NCBI GenBank assembly: GCA_002238945.1
Contig: MPNI01000009.1
Span: 25,252-89,251, forward strand
Length of the DNA: 64,000 nucleotides
DNA from: Proteobacteria bacterium bin106
GTDB lineage: Bacteria > Bdellovibrionota_B > Oligoflexia > Oligoflexales > Bin106
Direction: 5' to 3'
Shown: positions 43,638 through 53,127 of the stretch, one piece after another
Layout of the letters: every line of letters starts with the position of its first letter
Numbering within the stretch: the stretch's first letter is position 1
Program-made: the position numbers and the translations under genes
The notes under the pieces: generated by a model
What the model saw: only the letters and a program-made list of their open reading frames with translations
The model's database searches: none
What the model was told of the DNA's origin: nothing

Positions 43638-46600
43638 CTATACCAGAGAGGTTTCTTTTTTTGATGATGTTACCTTTTTTTTCTTCTTTTTAACACCTAA
43701 CTTAGATTTAGAGGTGTTTTTAGGGCTCTCATGAGGTTCTTTTTGGCAAGATTCCTTTCCATGAGATCTACCTGCAGAGCCTGAAGAAGCCTTGGCAGAC
43801 TTCGACTTGTCGGTAGCATCTAACAAAGAAAATTTTAAAGGACATCCTATCTGTCCTGTGGAATGAGTAATAGAGACATGCTTGCCACGAGGACGATCTT
43901 TGGAAAATAACAACAAATCACTCAATGGTCTAGAAATTTCTTCTTGAATCAAACGTTTCAAAGGCCTAGCACCATAAATCGCATCAAACCCCTTCTGTGA
44001 TAAATAATCACGCACAGTGGGTTCGTAATGCATCACCATACCCTTCTTCTTCAAGCGTTGAGCCACCAAAAGAAGCAAGTGATCTACAATCTTTAAAGTC
44101 ACCTCATGAGGAAGTCTGTTAAAAGCCACCACACGATCAATACGATTCAAAAACTCAGGAGAAAACGCATTCTTCAACGCATGTTGAGCTTTGGATTTGG
44201 AATCATCTCTATCTTTATCAAAACCAATCATCGCTTGACTCATCGCCTGACCACCCACATTGGTGGTCATGATGATAAAGGTGTTGCGAAAATCAGCCTC
44301 CCTTCCCACAGAATCTGTAAGAACACCACGATCCATGACCTGAAGCAAAATATTGTGAACATCTGGATGAGCTTTTTCAATTTCATCAAAAAGAATCACC
44401 GAATGAGGCTTTTGCTTCACACTATCAGTGAGCAATCCTCCCTTATCATGACCCACATAACCCGGAGGAGCTCCCACAAGACGCGATACAGCATGACGCT
44501 CCATATACTCAGACATGTCAAAGCGCAACAAGGAGATACCCAACACCTTAGCAAGCTGTATAGAAAGCTCTGTTTTACCTACTCCTGTAGGGCCAGCAAA
44601 TAAAAACACCCCCTGAGGACGATCCTCTTCGCTCAAACCCGAACGAGCTAATTTAACTGTCATTTCCACAGCATCCACCGCCTCATCCTGGCCAAATACC
44701 TTCTCTTTAAGACGCCTTCCCAAAGACAATACCGTTTCATAATCTGTGGCACTGAGTTTTTCTTCAGGCACTGCAGCTAATTGAGCAATAACCTTGCGCA
44801 CATCTGTCACACTGGCAAGAGGCTTTCTAGCTGAAGAAAATGAAGATCGCCAAGCAAAGGATGCACCCACTTCATCAATCACATCAATAGCTTTATCAGG
44901 CAGCTTTTTGTCTCTCAAATAACGTGAAGACAAATCCACAGCTGCTTGCAATGAAGACTTAGAATAGCGAATATTATGAAACCTCTCATAACGTCCCTTA
45001 AGAGCCTCAAGTATCTTTAAGGTGTCATCAGCAGTGGGTTCTGTGACATCAATTTTCTGAAAACGACGATTCATGGCATGATCTGATTCAAAATACTGAC
45101 GAAACTCTTTAAATGTTGTTGAACCAATACAACGCATCTCACCACTACCCAAAGCCGGCTTGAGAAGATTATTAGCATCCAATGCTCCACCTCCCACCGA
45201 TCCAGCACCCATTAAAGTATGAATCTCATCAATAAACAAAATAAAGTTCTTCTGCTTTTTTAACTCACGAGTTAAACCTCTAAGACGCTCCTCAAAATCA
45301 CCCCTATACTTGGATCCTGCAACCAATAGACCCACATCTAAAGAAAATATCCGTGATTTCTTTAAGACATCCGGCACCAAACCAGCTTCAATTCGAGCCG
45401 CTAAACCCTCAGCCAATGCCGTCTTACCTACACCAGCTTCACCCACCAGCAAAGGATTGTTTTTTTGACGACGACACAACACCTGGATCATACGATTCAA
45501 TTCATTTTGACGCCCCACCAATGGATCCACACCACCTGATCGCACTTTGGCACTGAGATCCACACAGAAACGCGCTAAAGTGCTCTGACGACGCTGAGTA
45601 CGTCCCCCTACCACAGACGATTGCCCTGATGATGCAGGTGATGATGATCGCATTCGATACGATTTCACATTCATACGCGAAGCTGCACCTCGCAGGTCCT
45701 GTTCATTGCGCTTTTTCTTATCCGCTAATTCTTTTTGTGAAGACGCGTTTTGTGAAGATGCAGATTTTCCTGTTTCAGATTCTGTATCTTCTTGCTCATC
45801 AGACGATCCTTGAGCAGAAGCTTTCTTCTCAGTTTGCTTCTCAGTTTGCTTCTCAGCCTTGTTCTTATTTTTATTTTTACTGTTCTTCTTTAAAGAGCTA
45901 TTTGAAGCTTTTGAGCGATCAGATGATGAATCATCCATACCATCCAACTCACCTGTTACATCCTGGGAAGCAAGATCTTGCAACGTTTTAGAAGATAGAA
46001 CCTTGCGAGTCTTGGTTTGTTTGCGTGGTTTATTTTCTTTGTGCTCTTTGTGGTTTTTATCTTTACCACCCTTAGATGGCTTCGTCTCACCATCCTGTGA
46101 AGACTGACTTTCTGCGTTTTTTTGAGAGCTCGTATCAAAGCTAGAACTACGAGCTGTCTTTGCTTTCTTTTGCTTACGCTTCCGAGCAGCACGATCTACA
46201 TCACCACCTGCCATATCTTTTTCAGAAATATTACCATCCTCTCCTTGCAGCCCTGAAGAATGAGCATCCTCATCATCACTCACTGCACTATCAAAAGCCA
46301 CATCAACATCATAGAATTCATCATCTTCTTCACTGCCATCTTCAGATTCAGAATCAAAAGCTTCATCAAACTCTGAAACAAAATCCTCTTCCAAACTCTC
46401 CACATCCACTCCTTCCTTCACCGTGCCATGGGAAACCCAACGCATCAGATCAAAACGAGAAATGCCCTGCTTTTCAAGAAAATACAATGCATGAGAGTCT
46501 TTTTCTGCATAAAGAGCAAGCAACACCGCCTCAGCCTCAATCACTTCTTTACCAGAGTTGATCACATGACGAGCTGCCCTCTGCAATACCCGCTGAAAAG

Positions 46601-46868
46601 CAATGGTAGGACGCGGTAAATCTTCAAGTTGCTGCTCACGAGCCAGCATCTGATCAAAGCTATTACGGAAAAATTCCACTAAAGATATTTTCATCTCATA
46701 AACAGAGCCACCACATGCACGTACAGCCCGCTCCACACGTTCATTATGAACCAGGGCAAACAAAATATGCTCTAAAGTGACAAATTCATGGCCCCGCTGT
46801 CTTGCCTCATTAACAGCAAAGTTCAAACTGATCTCTAATCCACGACTAATCATATTTGTGTATCCCAT
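43638..46868 (-). CDS. clpA: ATP-dependent Clp protease ATPase subunit ClpA, with long disordered insert
   Basis: A 1076-residue ClpA, against about 760 in E. coli. The N-domain (LEISLNFAVNEARQRGHEFV) binds ClpS. AAA+ module 1 has GEAGVGKTA and FILFIDEIHTLMGAG; module 2 has GPTGVGKTEL and VILFDEIEKAHPDV. The ClpP-docking loop carries M-I-G-F. Between N-domain and module 1 lies an insert of about 240 residues (about 165-410): first very acidic (Asp/Glu/Ser), then Lys/Ser/Gln/Asn-rich with E-K-Q-T repeats. The C-terminal 50 residues are also Lys/Ser-rich. The insert is in frame, free of stops, and the ATPase motifs are intact, so the gene looks functional. Start choice between residues 1 and 6 is open. 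clpS lies upstream, separated by 760 bases. Confidence 0.95.
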   Translation of the reverse strand: MGYTNMISRGLEISLNFAVNEARQRGHEFVTLEHILFALVHNERVERAVRACGGSVYEMKISLVEFFRNSFDQMLAREQQLEDLPRPTIAFQRVLQRAARHVINSGKEVIEAEAVLLALYAEKDSHALYFLEKQGISRFDLMRWVSHGTVKEGVDVESLEEDFVSEFDEAFDSESEDGSEEDDEFYDVDVAFDSAVSDDEDAHSSGLQGEDGNISEKDMAGGDVDRAARKRKQKKAKTARSSSFDTSSQKNAESQSSQDGETKPSKGGKDKNHKEHKENKPRKQTKTRKVLSSKTLQDLASQDVTGELDGMDDSSSDRSKASNSSLKKNSKNKNKNKAEKQTEKQTEKKASAQGSSDEQEDTESETGKSASSQNASSQKELADKKKRNEQDLRGAASRMNVKSYRMRSSSPASSGQSSVVGGRTQRRQSTLARFCVDLSAKVRSGGVDPLVGRQNELNRMIQVLCRRQKNNPLLVGEAGVGKTALAEGLAARIEAGLVPDVLKKSRIFSLDVGLLVAGSKYRGDFEERLRGLTRELKKQKNFILFIDEIHTLMGAGSVGGGALDANNLLKPALGSGEMRCIGSTTFKEFRQYFESDHAMNRRFQKIDVTEPTADDTLKILEALKGRYERFHNIRYSKSSLQAAVDLSSRYLRDKKLPDKAIDVIDEVGASFAWRSSFSSARKPLASVTDVRKVIAQLAAVPEEKLSATDYETVLSLGRRLKEKVFGQDEAVDAVEMTVKLARSGLSEEDRPQGVFLFAGPTGVGKTELSIQLAKVLGISLLRFDMSEYMERHAVSRLVGAPPGYVGHDKGGLLTDSVKQKPHSVILFDEIEKAHPDVHNILLQVMDRGVLTDSVGREADFRNTFIIMTTNVGGQAMSQAMIGFDKDRDDSKSKAQHALKNAFSPEFLNRIDRVVAFNRLPHEVTLKIVDHLLLLVAQRLKKKGMVMHYEPTVRDYLSQKGFDAIYGARPLKRLIQEEISRPLSDLLLFSKDRPRGKHVSITHSTGQIGCPLKFSLLDATDKSKSAKASSGSAGRSHGKESCQKEPHESPKNTSKSKLGVKKKKKKVTSSKKETSLV

Positions 46869-46972
46869 CTCCGTAAGATGTTCTGTATATGTATATCTTA
46901 TGTGGTTACTTTTATTATACGCAATATACGTAATATACGTAAAAGCTTACCTTATTATACTTTTATACTCTC

Positions 46973-47013
46973 TTCTTCCTTCTTCCTTCTTCCTTCTTCC
47001 TTCTTCCTTCTTC
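46973..47013. repeat. 7-bp pyrimidine repeat (ttcttcc, about 6 copies)
   Basis: Five perfect copies and a partial one form a pure C/T tract about 105 bases upstream of the clpA start; it could influence clpA expression if copy number varies. Confidence 0.9.
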
Positions 47014-47560
47014 TCTCGTGCACTTCTTCTTACTCGTTCTTACTCATTCCTATTCTTAGTACTCACCTTATCAATGAGCTTACAGTTAACAACTTGTAAA
47101 CTTGTACGTCTGCCCACTTGTTGTTCCTTTGGTTTGCTCTCTCATCGCTCTTCTTAAGTTACTCAGTTTCTTATCGACCAAAATAAGCCATCGCTACAGC
47201 AGACATTGTAAAATAATACTCAAATCATCCACAAGGATCCACTCCAACAAACCATCATAACACCAAATATACCTCCATTATCTTTTCTATGTGATGTGCA
47301 TATCACTATTTTAACATCACTTCAGCCCAGAGCAAGATGACTCCTTAAATCACCTCAACAAGACCCAAAGATCCTATCATATTTTGTGACATCTTCTAAA
47401 CTAGATTCTTCATTAAGTAGAGAAAAACAGAAAAAAGACTCTAAAAAACGCCTTTAATAATGCGCACCAAAACCCACCACTGCCTGCATAAACTCACAGA
47501 GCAAGGATGAAAAGTCTCAAAAAATTACAAAGAAGAGAGTAAGCAAGAAAGCCCGGCTCT

Positions 47561-47599
47561 CTTAGAAAACTAGCTTAGAAAACTAGCTTAGATTGCTAG
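47561..47599. repeat. 13-bp tandem repeat (cttagaaaactag, 3 copies)
   Basis: Two perfect copies and a third with changes (cttagattgctag), downstream of clpS. Confidence 0.8.
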
Positions 47600-47628
47600 C
47601 TTAAAATCAAATGGAGCCCTCTCAAGCA

Positions 47629-48081
47629 CTAAACATCATAAGCATCACGGTCCACTTCATGAGTGCACTTCAAGGGATACTGATGCATCTTAGCTTTCTC
47701 TGTAACCAATACCGTTTTGGTTTCAGCTACTTCTTTGGTGTAAACACCACAAACGCCCACACCACGACGATGAACATCCAGCATGATCTGATTGGCTCGT
47801 CTCTGTTCCATATCAAAATAAGCCTCTAGTATACTCACCACAAATTCCATGGGCGTATAATCGTCATTGTGCAATAACACGCGGTACATACGAGGCTTTT
47901 CCACTTTCACTTCTGTTTGAGGGAACACAACGGTAGATCGTGACTCCTCAGACTCAGAACGACCACTATCTTCATCACCCTCATGAGCTTCAAAGTCTTT
48001 GAAATACACAGCATCCTCAATGGAAAATACCACTTCTTCTGCCAAAGAATCTGTGCGCCACTGAAAATTCGAATTCAACAA
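47629..48081 (-). CDS. clpS: ClpS adaptor protein
   Basis: A 150-residue adaptor that delivers N-degron substrates to ClpA. The core reads YRVLLHNDDYTPMEFVVSIL, then a helix ending DVHRRGVGVCGVYTKEVAETK. The first 45 residues form an acidic Ser/Glu-rich extension beyond the usual short N-terminal tail, which threads into ClpA in known systems. The C-terminus is slightly longer than usual. The start is TTG (48081, or the next TTG); TGAGGAG lies about 8 bases upstream. It is the last gene of a minus-strand run from nfeD, with a 132-base gap before it. Confidence 0.93.
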   Translation of the reverse strand: MLNSNFQWRTDSLAEEVVFSIEDAVYFKDFEAHEGDEDSGRSESEESRSTVVFPQTEVKVEKPRMYRVLLHNDDYTPMEFVVSILEAYFDMEQRRANQIMLDVHRRGVGVCGVYTKEVAETKTVLVTEKAKMHQYPLKCTHEVDRDAYDV

Positions 48082-48213
48082 AATAACTCCTCAAAAAACA
48101 CTCTTTAATCACAGATTAACACACAATTGTCACAGACAAATCACGGTTAAATACCTTCTTCAAAGTAATTTCGTATTTGTTTATGTCAATATAAAAGCAC
48201 ATTGTTATTGTAT

Positions 48214-49251
48214 CTATAAAGCCCCTAAAAAATCCCTCTCTGTAAGTCTATATGCCTTACCTAGAGGAAGAGCTAACCATCTCTCTGTAGAAATTTGAAC
48301 CACCTCAGGAATCAAAAACCTCTCTGCCACAACCACAGCACCACTGCTCTCTTGCATATCTTTATGAGCTTGCTTATCTTCTGATGATTCTGATGACACC
48401 CCTGAAGTCTCTTTTTGAAAAGAAGAATCCACATCCTTTGATGTCACAGACTCCATCTGTGAGGTGTGTTCTTCGAAACGGGGCTTACCATACTTAGCAG
48501 ATAGGCGAGAAAACTCCACTGGATCCACCTGACGTTTTTGACACCTTTCTACCTTATACATCTGCGAATAATACAACACAAAACTTCCCTCTAAACCTCG
48601 ACACGCCTGATTTCGAGATAAAGCTTTCCTTCCTACAGAAGCAACTTGATCCTTAAACAGCGAAGCCATAGGCGTACCGGTTTTATAACCCACAAAAATA
48701 TCTTCTTCCACAAAGACCAATTGAGTTTCAGCATGACCACGAAGACGACGGTGTTGAGTGTAAGATAGCCAATCCGGGAAACGTCGCAGACGACAAGATT
48801 CCATCAAATACACATCTTCATTATTATAAGCCACATATTTACCATTTAAAGATGAACACTTCAAAGCCTTCTTACGCGCACGTTTCTGTGTTTTTAAAGA
48901 CACACTAGAATCTTTTAGAGGAAGATGAGCAATAGCTGTGGCTTCTACTTTTTTAACAACACGCCCCTCTTGTTGGTAGGCAACAAATTCTTTATGAGAC
49001 AACGGAATTCTTTGGCAATTTTTAACTAAGAAGTTTTCAGCGTAATAACTGATCAACTTTCCTTCATAATCTTTGCAAGAATTCAAAGCTAAACGACGCC
49101 TCTGGCGAGGAGATACTTTTGGCTTATCTGTATGAATAGTATCGCCATTAAGCCGTGGATTATCTTGAGATAAAGCCACATTTTCCACCTCAACCATAAC
49201 CCCCATGATTATAGCCAGTACACAGATATGTCTTATGAAATTATGGTACAA
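48214..49251 (-). CDS. Exported protein with three Cys-paired repeats
   Basis: A 345-residue protein of unrecognised family with a signal peptide (ICVLAIIMGVMVEVENVALS). Three repeats of about 35 residues each start and end with Cys: Cys59-Cys79, Cys132-Cys153, Cys217-Cys237. Each follows C-x3-E/N-G-x4-Y-x(9-10)-C-x-x-R. The spacing of 20-21 between paired Cys suggests three small disulfide-closed beta units. Basic linkers join the repeats, and a Ser/Glu/Lys-rich region (255-300) precedes a last conserved-looking stretch (LIPEVVQISTERWLALP). It overlaps the Sua5-like gene by 11 bases. Function unknown; an envelope binding protein is a guess. Confidence 0.7.
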   Translation of the reverse strand: MYHNFIRHICVLAIIMGVMVEVENVALSQDNPRLNGDTIHTDKPKVSPRQRRRLALNSCKDYEGKLISYYAENFLVKNCQRIPLSHKEFVAYQQEGRVVKKVEATAIAHLPLKDSSVSLKTQKRARKKALKCSSLNGKYVAYNNEDVYLMESCRLRRFPDWLSYTQHRRLRGHAETQLVFVEEDIFVGYKTGTPMASLFKDQVASVGRKALSRNQACRGLEGSFVLYYSQMYKVERCQKRQVDPVEFSRLSAKYGKPRFEEHTSQMESVTSKDVDSSFQKETSGVSSESSEDKQAHKDMQESSGAVVVAERFLIPEVVQISTERWLALPLGKAYRLTERDFLGAL

Positions 49252-49942
49252 AAGAAGCCTCTTGTTGTATACAACTCAACCCAGAAAACAAGTTTTGAGT
49301 TATATGAGATGAATAATACCCTTCCCTTAAAATGCTATAACTTGCCGGACCTCGCCATTGAATCAACGTTGATGGAGACATCAAATCATCCCTTGGCTCC
49401 TCATAACCGCTGAATATCTCAGCGTCACAATATATATCGTAACGCACAGCAAATTGCCTAATCTCATCAACCTTAACCAAAGGCAACTGTCCTGATAAAT
49501 TGATACTCGTTGTCGGCAGCGGATAAGGAAACTTGCCTAAAACATGATCAAACCAATGACCATTTTTATAATAAGGCAGCCGAAAACCCACATCACTCCA
49601 ACCCAAACCATAAGGCAAAAAAGAAGACATATCCTCACCAGGCAGAATAGATAACGGAGCAATCATGGAAAGATGAGCCGGCCAAATAGCGCGCAAACGC
49701 TCTTTCCATAAAGAAGAAAGAGGACGCCAGTAACGCAAAGCCACTTCATGATCAGAAACTAAAAACAAAAGTTTCTTAGCCTGGAGACGCTGTTTAATAA
49801 AAAGAAGTCGCCTGTAAGCACTGTTAGAGCAAGGATGAAACGTCAGGCCATAAAGACTACCTGCAGGATGAACACAGATGCGCCCCTGGTCAAGAGCAGA
49901 TAGATAACGCTCAACTCTTTCCACCTTTAGTATTCCATACAA
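49241..49942 (-). CDS. Sua5/YciO/YrdC (TsaC-like) family protein
   Basis: A 233-residue protein that resembles the YrdC fold: GRICVHPAGSLYGLTFHPCS (usual P-T-x-T-x-Y-G-L), IKQRLQAKKLLFLVSD (usual K-x-R...K-P-L), IWPAHLSMIAP (usual W-P-G-x-L-T), RLPYYKNGHW, TTSINLSGQLPL (usual T-S-A-N-x-S-G) and PSTLIQW. Family members make threonylcarbamoyl-AMP for tRNA t6A37. Several conserved residues are changed (P-A-G for P-T-D/E, Q-R for x-R), so activity may differ from TsaC. The start is TTG, inside a 12-bp repeat; GTG at 49924 is an alternative. It follows purD by 91 bases. Confidence 0.75.
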   Translation of the reverse strand: MYGILKVERVERYLSALDQGRICVHPAGSLYGLTFHPCSNSAYRRLLFIKQRLQAKKLLFLVSDHEVALRYWRPLSSLWKERLRAIWPAHLSMIAPLSILPGEDMSSFLPYGLGWSDVGFRLPYYKNGHWFDHVLGKFPYPLPTTSINLSGQLPLVKVDEIRQFAVRYDIYCDAEIFSGYEEPRDDLMSPSTLIQWRGPASYSILREGYYSSHITQNLFSGLSCIQQEASFVP

Positions 49943-49965
49943 TATTCCATACAGTATTCCATATG
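49931..49965. repeat. 12-bp tandem repeat (tattccataca-a/g, about 3 copies)
   Basis: The array spans the start region of the Sua5-like gene. Copy-number change would alter its leader or N-terminus. Confidence 0.8.
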
Positions 49966-50033
49966 TTCTCTAGAAGCTTTGTTACAGCAGTGTTATCACT
50001 ATATTTTCTATGAATATATTTCATAAATAAAAG

Positions 50034-51413
50034 CTACTCTTCACAAAGAGCAATATCACCGCGAAACTGCAGCCCCTTCACCTTTGCTCCAATAGCTTCT
50101 GCGCGCTGGTAAGCACGCATTCGCGCCTCTTTGTATGATGAACCCTTTGACACCACCGATAACACACGCCCTCTACCGGTAATAAGTGTGTTTCCTGCCT
50201 GTTGCTGACTCATGGACGCTGTAAACACTCGAGTATGTTCACACGGCTTAAGAAGACTGGATTCAAGAGGCTGTTCATCATGTTCAAGCTCTGCCCAAGG
50301 ATAACACTGCGAAGCTAACACCACACACACAGTCTTGTGTTGGTAGAAGGTATTATCTTTTTTCAAAGAACCCCCAGCCACAAAACGGCGGCCATGAAGC
50401 AATGAAGATATCACATCAAGCCAGTCTCTTTTATCAGCCATCACCAACGCCTGACACTCAGGATCTCCCATGCGGATATTAAACTCTAAGACCTGAGGAC
50501 CCGAAGCATTCCACATCAACCCCACATAAAGAAACCCCGTATAATCAAGCCCCTGATTAGTCAATGTCTCTAGCAAAGGGGCTACCACACGAGCTTCCAC
50601 CAATGAACGGGCATCTTTAGCAAGCCAATCCACTGGACTATAACACCCCATACCACCTGTATTAGGGCCCTGATTATTTTCCAGCAAACATTTATAATCC
50701 TTAGCAAAACCCATAAACTCATAACGCCCCTGATGAACAGAAGCAAAATAAGAACACTCACGCCCCTCTAATAGGCTTTCTACCACCAAAGACTTACACG
50801 CTTGAGGCATGGTGGCATAAAGACGTGACGTGGCAGAAAGAATATCCCCTTCACTCCGACAAATAAACACCCCTTTGCCAGCAGCCAAACCATCCGCTTT
50901 GATCACGCAAGATCCATCTCGAGCTAACATCTCCACAGCTCCCTGTTCACAAGCTTCTTTCTGATCAAAAACCCGGTAAGGTGCTGTGGGAATCGATGCC
51001 TGCATCATCAATTCTTTAGCAAAAGATTTCGAACTCTCAAGCCGAGCACATCCCTGCGAAGGACCAAACACAGCGATATCATGTTTTGCCATAATCTCAC
51101 TCAATCCCTCACATAACGGAGCCTCAGGGCCACATACCACCAGATCAATGGCAGCTTTTTGAGCCCAAATAGCTAATTTTTCCAGATGCTGTTGAGACGA
51201 TAATTCAATACGCTGGGCATTCTCATCCACTTCATCAAGAGATAAACGGCTCCATGGTTTTCTATGCAAAGACGAGCTACCCAAAGACGAGCTATCTAAA
51301 GACAGGCCCACTGATCCTGGATACACATAAAGATGGGTTAACAAAGGACTCAAAGAGAACTTCCAAGCCAAAGCTGACTCTCTAGCCCCCGAGCCCAACA
51401 AAAGTACATTCAT
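50034..51413 (-). CDS. purD: Phosphoribosylamine--glycine ligase
   Basis: Catalyses the second step of purine synthesis (5-phosphoribosylamine + glycine + ATP). The N-terminus MNVLLLGSGARESALAW, the ATP-grasp motifs VIKADGLAAGKGVFIC and NTGGMGCYSP, and VLEFNIRMGDPECQALV are characteristic. 459 residues against a usual 430; the extra lies in an N-terminal insertion with S-S-L repeats (about 38-52). It follows qmcA by 60 bases on the same strand. Confidence 0.96.
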   Translation of the reverse strand: MNVLLLGSGARESALAWKFSLSPLLTHLYVYPGSVGLSLDSSSLGSSSLHRKPWSRLSLDEVDENAQRIELSSQQHLEKLAIWAQKAAIDLVVCGPEAPLCEGLSEIMAKHDIAVFGPSQGCARLESSKSFAKELMMQASIPTAPYRVFDQKEACEQGAVEMLARDGSCVIKADGLAAGKGVFICRSEGDILSATSRLYATMPQACKSLVVESLLEGRECSYFASVHQGRYEFMGFAKDYKCLLENNQGPNTGGMGCYSPVDWLAKDARSLVEARVVAPLLETLTNQGLDYTGFLYVGLMWNASGPQVLEFNIRMGDPECQALVMADKRDWLDVISSLLHGRRFVAGGSLKKDNTFYQHKTVCVVLASQCYPWAELEHDEQPLESSLLKPCEHTRVFTASMSQQQAGNTLITGRGRVLSVVSKGSSYKEARMRAYQRAEAIGAKVKGLQFRGDIALCEE

Positions 51414-51473
51414 AAAGCACTATCTCACAGTGACATCATGGTGGTTTTAAATCATAAGAAAAAACACGACAGA

Positions 51474-52511
51474 TTACGTGGGTTTAGAAAGCAGTAAGTC
51501 TTTAATGGATCCTACTCCAGTAAGCACTGTGGATGCTTCATAAGGCACATACACCTTATCTCCCGCTTTTTGCGTAAAGCGATCCAAAGTTTCCACATAA
51601 CTGGTAGCAATCAAATACTTAGAAGATAACTCACAATCTCCATTAAACGCTTCTTTGACCTTTTCAATAGCCTCCCGCTTAGCATCAGCAATCCGTCGAA
51701 TAGCCTCTGCCTCACCTTCAGCCTGCAGAACTTTTGCCATTTTGTCACCATCAGCTAAGTTCACATCTTCTTGTCTCTGTCCCTCAGAACGAGCAATCCG
51801 TGACTGTTTATCTCCTTCAGCTTCCAATACTTTTGCCCGTCTTTCCCGCTCCGCTTGCATCTGCTTTTCCATAGCATTTTGAATTTCTTCAGGAGGGGTG
51901 ATGTTTTTGAGTTCCACCCGATTCACTTTCGTGCCCCACTTATCTGTGGCCTCATCAAGAATGGTTTTAAGCTTAGAGTTAATAACATCTCGAGAAATCA
52001 ACGACTCATCAAGATCCATCTCACCAATCACATTACGCAACGAAGTTTGAGCTAACTGAGAGATAGCTTTAGGCAAATTGGCAATCTCATAAGCCGCATG
52101 ACGCGGTGAAGTGATCTGCACATACAGCAATGCATCAATATTGATATTGACATTATCTTTGGTAATCACCGGCTGTTGAGGAATATCAAGCACCGTCTCG
52201 CGAAGATCCACACGATTACTGCTCTCCACATTTAACCCCCCAGAACCACCATCATATGGCAACTGTACACCTCCAGGACCTACCACCGTATCAGGAGCAG
52301 CTTTCACCCAAATAAGCCGACGAGGCTCATCAAGGAAAGGGATAATGATATGCAAACCCGAACCTAAAATACAACGAAATCTTCCCAAACGCTCAATAAT
52401 CATACATTCACTCTGACGGACAATCCTTACCCCTTTGACCAATACAAAGACGATAAAAGCAAGGAACAGCAACGCTATAATACTCGTAAAATTCACACCT
52501 ATATCCCCCAA
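51474..52511 (-). CDS. qmcA: SPFH/stomatin-like membrane protein QmcA
   Basis: A 345-residue paraslipin. One N-terminal membrane segment (IIALLFLAFIVFVLV), the SPFH domain (RIVRQSECMIIERLGRF, RVDLRETVLDIPQQPVITKD) and a long Ala/Glu/Arg-rich coiled coil (about 205-285). A short Gly/Pro insert (GPGGVQLPYDGGSGG) within the SPFH domain is unusual. These proteins form oligomeric membrane scaffolds with NfeD partners. Start may be TTG 52511 or GTG 52496; GGGGGA is better placed for the GTG. It follows nfeD by 57 bases. Confidence 0.92.
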   Translation of the reverse strand: MGDIGVNFTSIIALLFLAFIVFVLVKGVRIVRQSECMIIERLGRFRCILGSGLHIIIPFLDEPRRLIWVKAAPDTVVGPGGVQLPYDGGSGGLNVESSNRVDLRETVLDIPQQPVITKDNVNINIDALLYVQITSPRHAAYEIANLPKAISQLAQTSLRNVIGEMDLDESLISRDVINSKLKTILDEATDKWGTKVNRVELKNITPPEEIQNAMEKQMQAERERRAKVLEAEGDKQSRIARSEGQRQEDVNLADGDKMAKVLQAEGEAEAIRRIADAKREAIEKVKEAFNGDCELSSKYLIATSYVETLDRFTQKAGDKVYVPYEASTVLTGVGSIKDLLLSKPT

Positions 52512-52568
52512 AAATCACAGTATACCCAACTAACTCATATCTCATCCAAACTGCGAACTGTCTTTTTT

Positions 52569-53012
52569 CTATTTTAAGTCACTTAACTTCACCAATAGCA
52601 ACTTATTACCATCAATGGCAGCCACCACAGCTACTTCATTTTTCTCAAAAACCTCATCTTTATGCAAAGACATAGCTGTCCATGCTTCTCCGTATAACTT
52701 CACCTCGCCATCTTTGTGCACATAATCTACTTTCGACATAACCTCCACACGCTGACCCACATAACGATCTGCTGCCGTACTCACCGGCTTTTCTGGATGG
52801 AATAACCGATAAATTTTTCGCAAAGAAAAAAACACAACCCCCACAATAACAGCACTTACCCAGACAATATCAGGACTACTAGGAACCCATACCGACACCA
52901 AAGCACTCAATAGTATCCCTACTCCAATAGGAAACAGGACAAAAGCAGGCACCACAAGCTCTCCGATCAAAAAGATCAATCCTAATGCTGAAAGAAACTG
53001 CCATGTTTGCAT
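52569..53012 (-). CDS. NfeD-like membrane protein (YbbK/QmcA partner)
   Basis: A 147-residue protein with an N-terminal membrane region (FLSALGLIFLIGELVVPAFV, three to four hydrophobic segments to residue 65) and a C-terminal OB-fold (YVGQRVEVMSKVDYVHKDGEV, GEAWTAMS, VAVVAAIDGNKLLLVK). This is the short NfeD type without a protease domain, found paired with stomatin-like proteins, as here. First gene of the nfeD-qmcA-purD run. Confidence 0.88.
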   Translation of the reverse strand: MQTWQFLSALGLIFLIGELVVPAFVLFPIGVGILLSALVSVWVPSSPDIVWVSAVIVGVVFFSLRKIYRLFHPEKPVSTAADRYVGQRVEVMSKVDYVHKDGEVKLYGEAWTAMSLHKDEVFEKNEVAVVAAIDGNKLLLVKLSDLK

Positions 53013-53127
53013 GAATATATCTCGCCTGTCTGTAGCTGTGTCTATATGGGCTCTAGCTGTATATGAGCTGTATATGCCACGTAACGGAACATTAAAATGA
53101 TTTTATGATCTTATGTTATGGTTCTTG

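Larger units (their letters stand above)
46869..47628. other. Gap between clpS and clpA with repeats
   Basis: No accepted gene: the ORFs on the plus strand are partly repeat-derived. It contains a pyrimidine-rich 7-bp array just upstream of clpA, and a 13-bp array near the clpS end. Confidence 0.5.
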
